Source of the DNA: Thermoproteota archaeon
Lineage (GTDB): Archaea > Korarchaeota > JAOZGF01 > JAOZFZ01
Length of the DNA: 64,000 nt
Direction of reading: 5' to 3'
Assembly: GCA_027492035.1 (NCBI GenBank)
Contig: JAOZFT010000004.1
Span: 177,929 to 241,928 of the forward strand
Shown here: positions 61,848-64,000 of the stretch, one piece after another
Layout: each line of letters starts with the position of its first letter
Position numbering within the stretch: position 1 is the stretch's first letter
Program-made: the position numbers and the translations under genes
The notes under the pieces: generated by a model
Databases searched by the model: none
Told to the model about the DNA's origin: nothing
The model's input: only the letters and a program-made list of their open reading frames with translations

Positions 61848-63215
61848 TTAGAAACAATTAATTATTGATTTTGGCAAAGCTTCCTTTAAACCTGGCTGCA
61901 TCTCTAAAGCCTTAGAAATGAGGTTTCTCGCTTCCTTGTCAGCTTTCTCAATAATTTTTGTTTCATTCATTTTTGTGAGTTTCCCTTCCTCAACTACGAT
62001 TTCCCCGTCGACAAATACAGTGTCTACGTCGTTTCCGTTTGCGGAATAAACAATAGATGCCTCTTCATTGAAATGAGGCGTTAAATGTGATTTTTTAATG
62101 TCTATAATTGTAATATCTGCTTTTTTCCCTTTCTCTATAGACCCTATCGAATTACTTAACCCTAGCCTTTCAGCAGCTAAAGAAGTAACCATTTCTAAGG
62201 CTTGAGAAGCAGGAAATACGGTTTCAGAAGAATAAATTGTCCTTTGAGTCATAATTAATGTTCTTAACTCCTCAATTAAGTCTATATTGTCGTTAGTACA
62301 TGGGGCATCTGTCCCTATTATTACAGGAACCCCTCTCCTCACTAACTCCGAAGAATTATATTTTAAACCGTTAAGGGCATATGTAGAGGGACAATGCACC
62401 ACTGTAGCATTGCCTTTAACTAATAACTCAATGTCTTCCTTGTCTATAAAAGTGCAATGTACAGCTAACAATCTTGAATTTAGAACACCTAACTTGTTAA
62501 GCAGGTCTATTGGGCTCCTAGCTCCTCCACCCCAGGGTCCTTTAACTTTATCTTCCTCTCTTTTTGTTTGATGAACATGCATGTGAATCAATGTATCCTT
62601 TTCTTCAGCTAAATCCCTTATTTCTCGGAGCCATTCAGGGTACACTGTGTCAGGAGCATGAGGGGCAAAACATGGAATCACTAAGTTGCTTTTTCCTTTC
62701 CATTTCTCGACGAAGGATACTCCTCTCCTGAATTCCTTCTCCCCAATCCAGGGACCATCTACACTCATGATCGTATGTCCTAAAACCCCTCTCAAACCTA
62801 TTTTTGTTAAAGCTTCAGCTATTTTTTCCATAAAGAAGTAATGATCAACAACTGTGGTTACGCCAAATTTTAATGCTTCGCTTCCACCAAGTAAGGCTGC
62901 GGCGTGAATGCCCTCAGGCGTCCAAGCTTTTTCAATGGGCCAATAAACATTATAAAGCACGTTGCTTAGGTCTGATGTGATCCCCCTTAAAAAGCACATA
63001 GCTATATGTGTATGCGAATCAATTAAACCAGGAATTGCTAGTTTCCCCTTTCCCTCTATCACCGAATCTACTGAACCTGGATTTTTAAATCTCGCCATTC
63101 TGTCGACATCAGTTATCTCATTGCCTTCCACCAAAATATAACCCTTCTCAATTTTTTTCTTTCCTTTATCCATAGTTAAGATTCTTATGTTTCTAATGAG
63201 CTTTGTTTCACCCAA
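61848..63215 (-). CDS. Amidohydrolase of the MTA/SAH deaminase (TRZ/ATZ) type
   Basis: 455 residues. PGLIDSHTHIAMCFLRG (HxH), HMHVHQT, VHCTFIDKEDI and IGTDAPCTNDNIDLIEELR (Asp ligand) show the metal-dependent amidohydrolase fold; the HTH...FLRG start and TDAPCTNDN resemble 5'-methylthioadenosine/S-adenosylhomocysteine deaminases. The exact substrate is inferred. It converges with ade with 18 bases between, another purine deaminase-type enzyme. Confidence 0.85.
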   Translation of the reverse strand: MGETKLIRNIRILTMDKGKKKIEKGYILVEGNEITDVDRMARFKNPGSVDSVIEGKGKLAIPGLIDSHTHIAMCFLRGITSDLSNVLYNVYWPIEKAWTPEGIHAAALLGGSEALKFGVTTVVDHYFFMEKIAEALTKIGLRGVLGHTIMSVDGPWIGEKEFRRGVSFVEKWKGKSNLVIPCFAPHAPDTVYPEWLREIRDLAEEKDTLIHMHVHQTKREEDKVKGPWGGGARSPIDLLNKLGVLNSRLLAVHCTFIDKEDIELLVKGNATVVHCPSTYALNGLKYNSSELVRRGVPVIIGTDAPCTNDNIDLIEELRTLIMTQRTIYSSETVFPASQALEMVTSLAAERLGLSNSIGSIEKGKKADITIIDIKKSHLTPHFNEEASIVYSANGNDVDTVFVDGEIVVEEGKLTKMNETKIIEKADKEARNLISKALEMQPGLKEALPKSIINCF

Positions 63216-63348
63216 TTTTTTCCACTTCCTTCTTTCTCAAAAAAAGAATTTTTAAAAAGTAATTAAAGGAGAATAGGTTGCTATTAAAGTTAATGTTTCT
63301 CGGTTTTAGGGAGAAGTAGAAAAAAAATTATAAGAAAGGTTGAGGGGA

Positions 63349-64000
63349 GTGAATCCTGTTTTGTTTTTGTTAGCTTTATTACAAGGGTTTTTAGAGTGGT
63401 TGCCTGTAAGTAGTGAAGGTCAAAGTATGCTTTTCCTTATCCAGCTTTTCCACATCCCTCCTGAAACAGCGTTTTCTCTTTCTATTTATTTCCATGCTGG
63501 AACTTTGCTGTCTGTCATCATTTATTTCAGGAGAATGATACTTAACCTCTTACATGCTTTCCTCCACTTAGTTCGTTCCTTGATTAAAGGAAAAATTTCC
63601 TTAAAGGAAGCTGGAACAGAAATTAATAGATTAGAAAGCAGAATGTTGCTTTTTCTGGCCGTAGGATCCTTTTCTACAGGTGCAACAGGTGTACCTTTGT
63701 TTTTTTTAATTAATGAGGGGATGTTGAATCTGAAAAGTGACATCATCTCCATCCTAATAGGGGGTCTCTTGATTTTCAGTGGTTTATTGTTGCTTTTAAC
63801 AAATAAGAAATATGGTTTAAGAAATTGTGAGGATGTAAGTGCTTTTCACGGCTTTATAGTTGGTTTACTTCAAGGAATAGCTATTTTACCTGGTATAAGC
63901 CGTTCAGGAATAACTATAAGCTCTTTGCTGTTTCTAAACTTTAATGAAGAAGCGTCACTTAAATTATCTTTTATGCTCTCCATACCTGCAGTTATTGGGG
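63349..64000 (+). CDS. uppP: Undecaprenyl-diphosphatase family protein UppP (BacA), 3' end outside the window
   Basis: 217 residues are visible, all in frame to the window end. ALLQGFLEWLPVSSEGQ is the first UppP active-site motif and LPGISRSGITISS the second; multiple hydrophobic helices separate them. The family dephosphorylates polyprenyl diphosphate carriers; in archaea it probably recycles dolichyl-type lipids for glycosylation. GTG 63349 has AAAGGT 9 nt and GAGGGG 1 nt upstream; TATA-like AATTATAAG lies near 63327. Confidence 0.9.
   Translation, partial: MNPVLFLLALLQGFLEWLPVSSEGQSMLFLIQLFHIPPETAFSLSIYFHAGTLLSVIIYFRRMILNLLHAFLHLVRSLIKGKISLKEAGTEINRLESRMLLFLAVGSFSTGATGVPLFFLINEGMLNLKSDIISILIGGLLIFSGLLLLLTNKKYGLRNCEDVSAFHGFIVGLLQGIAILPGISRSGITISSLLFLNFNEEASLKLSFMLSIPAVIG

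Noticed and set aside
1..64000. CRISPR arrays, rRNA genes, inteins or prophage
   Set aside because: No regularly spaced repeats, no rRNA sequence, no intein motifs in DP2 or other usual hosts, and no phage structural genes were seen.

Overview
The window is a compact, AT-rich archaeal chromosome segment. Nearly every gene belongs to the archaeal information-processing or lipid core: archaeal proteasome, SRP54, aIF5A, Rpo4, Rpo11, TFS, Nob1, Csl4, Dph2, Pus10, Lhr, DP2 of DNA polymerase D, Alba, glycerol-1-phosphate dehydrogenase and GGGP synthase. A crenactin-type actin, an Elf1-like factor and ribosomal protein S26e together with PolD, plus tRNA genes carrying up to two introns at unusual sites, point to a TACK-group archaeon outside the classical Crenarchaeota (for example a Bathyarchaeia-, Korarchaeota- or Caldarchaeum-like lineage). 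The exact lineage cannot be fixed from the sequence alone.

Layout. 1-14 kb: 3' end of a NOG1-like GTPase, a proteasome beta subunit with Ala at the Thr1 position, RNA 3'-phosphate cyclase, a secreted repeat protein, crenactin, a Rad50-like zinc-hook ATPase preceded by a 53-residue gene, NMN adenylyltransferase, small proteins, tRNA-Glu and a membrane-anchored HerA-like ATPase. 14.4-25.6 kb: two divergent housekeeping operons that meet at about 19.5 kb. Leftward run aIF5A-SRP54-Pus10-L21e-Rpo4-DUF655-Dim1; rightward run NAD kinase-Nob1-GPN GTPase-L10e-Dph2-methyltransferase-Csl4-Rpo11-Nudix-TFS. 26.1-26.7 kb: an intergenic region with four copies of AGTGGAAAT in opposed orientation, one followed by a G-run, and a 20-bp perfect palindrome; this is a candidate replication origin. 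26.7-40 kb: prenyl synthase, flavoprotein, a SWIM protein-Lhr-RPA-like set, thioredoxin reductase, Elf1, glycosyltransferase, DP2 and Sec61 beta.

40-43 kb is the only clearly accessory stretch: a multiply frameshifted gene, GC-richer repeats, a lone hypothetical gene and a 568-bp element with perfect 40-bp terminal inverted repeats. 43-50.4 kb holds ZPR1-like, S17e, thymidylate kinase, HisRS, eight tRNA genes (six of them with introns), and the two enzymes that build the archaeal lipid backbone. 50.9-64 kb has a PfkB kinase, a degenerate ABC transporter, Alba, S26e, ProRS, an AIR-synthase-like protein, a membrane Lon-like protease, Taw3, adenine deaminase, an amidohydrolase and the start of UppP.

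The strongest discovery is in alba. The reading frame is interrupted by 36 nt that fold with their flanks into a textbook bulge-helix-bulge (BHB) motif. Excision at the canonical positions restores the conserved Alba sequence IGRKPTMNYVLA. This is a predicted archaeal pre-mRNA intron, processed presumably by the same endonuclease that must remove the unusual tRNA introns found here.
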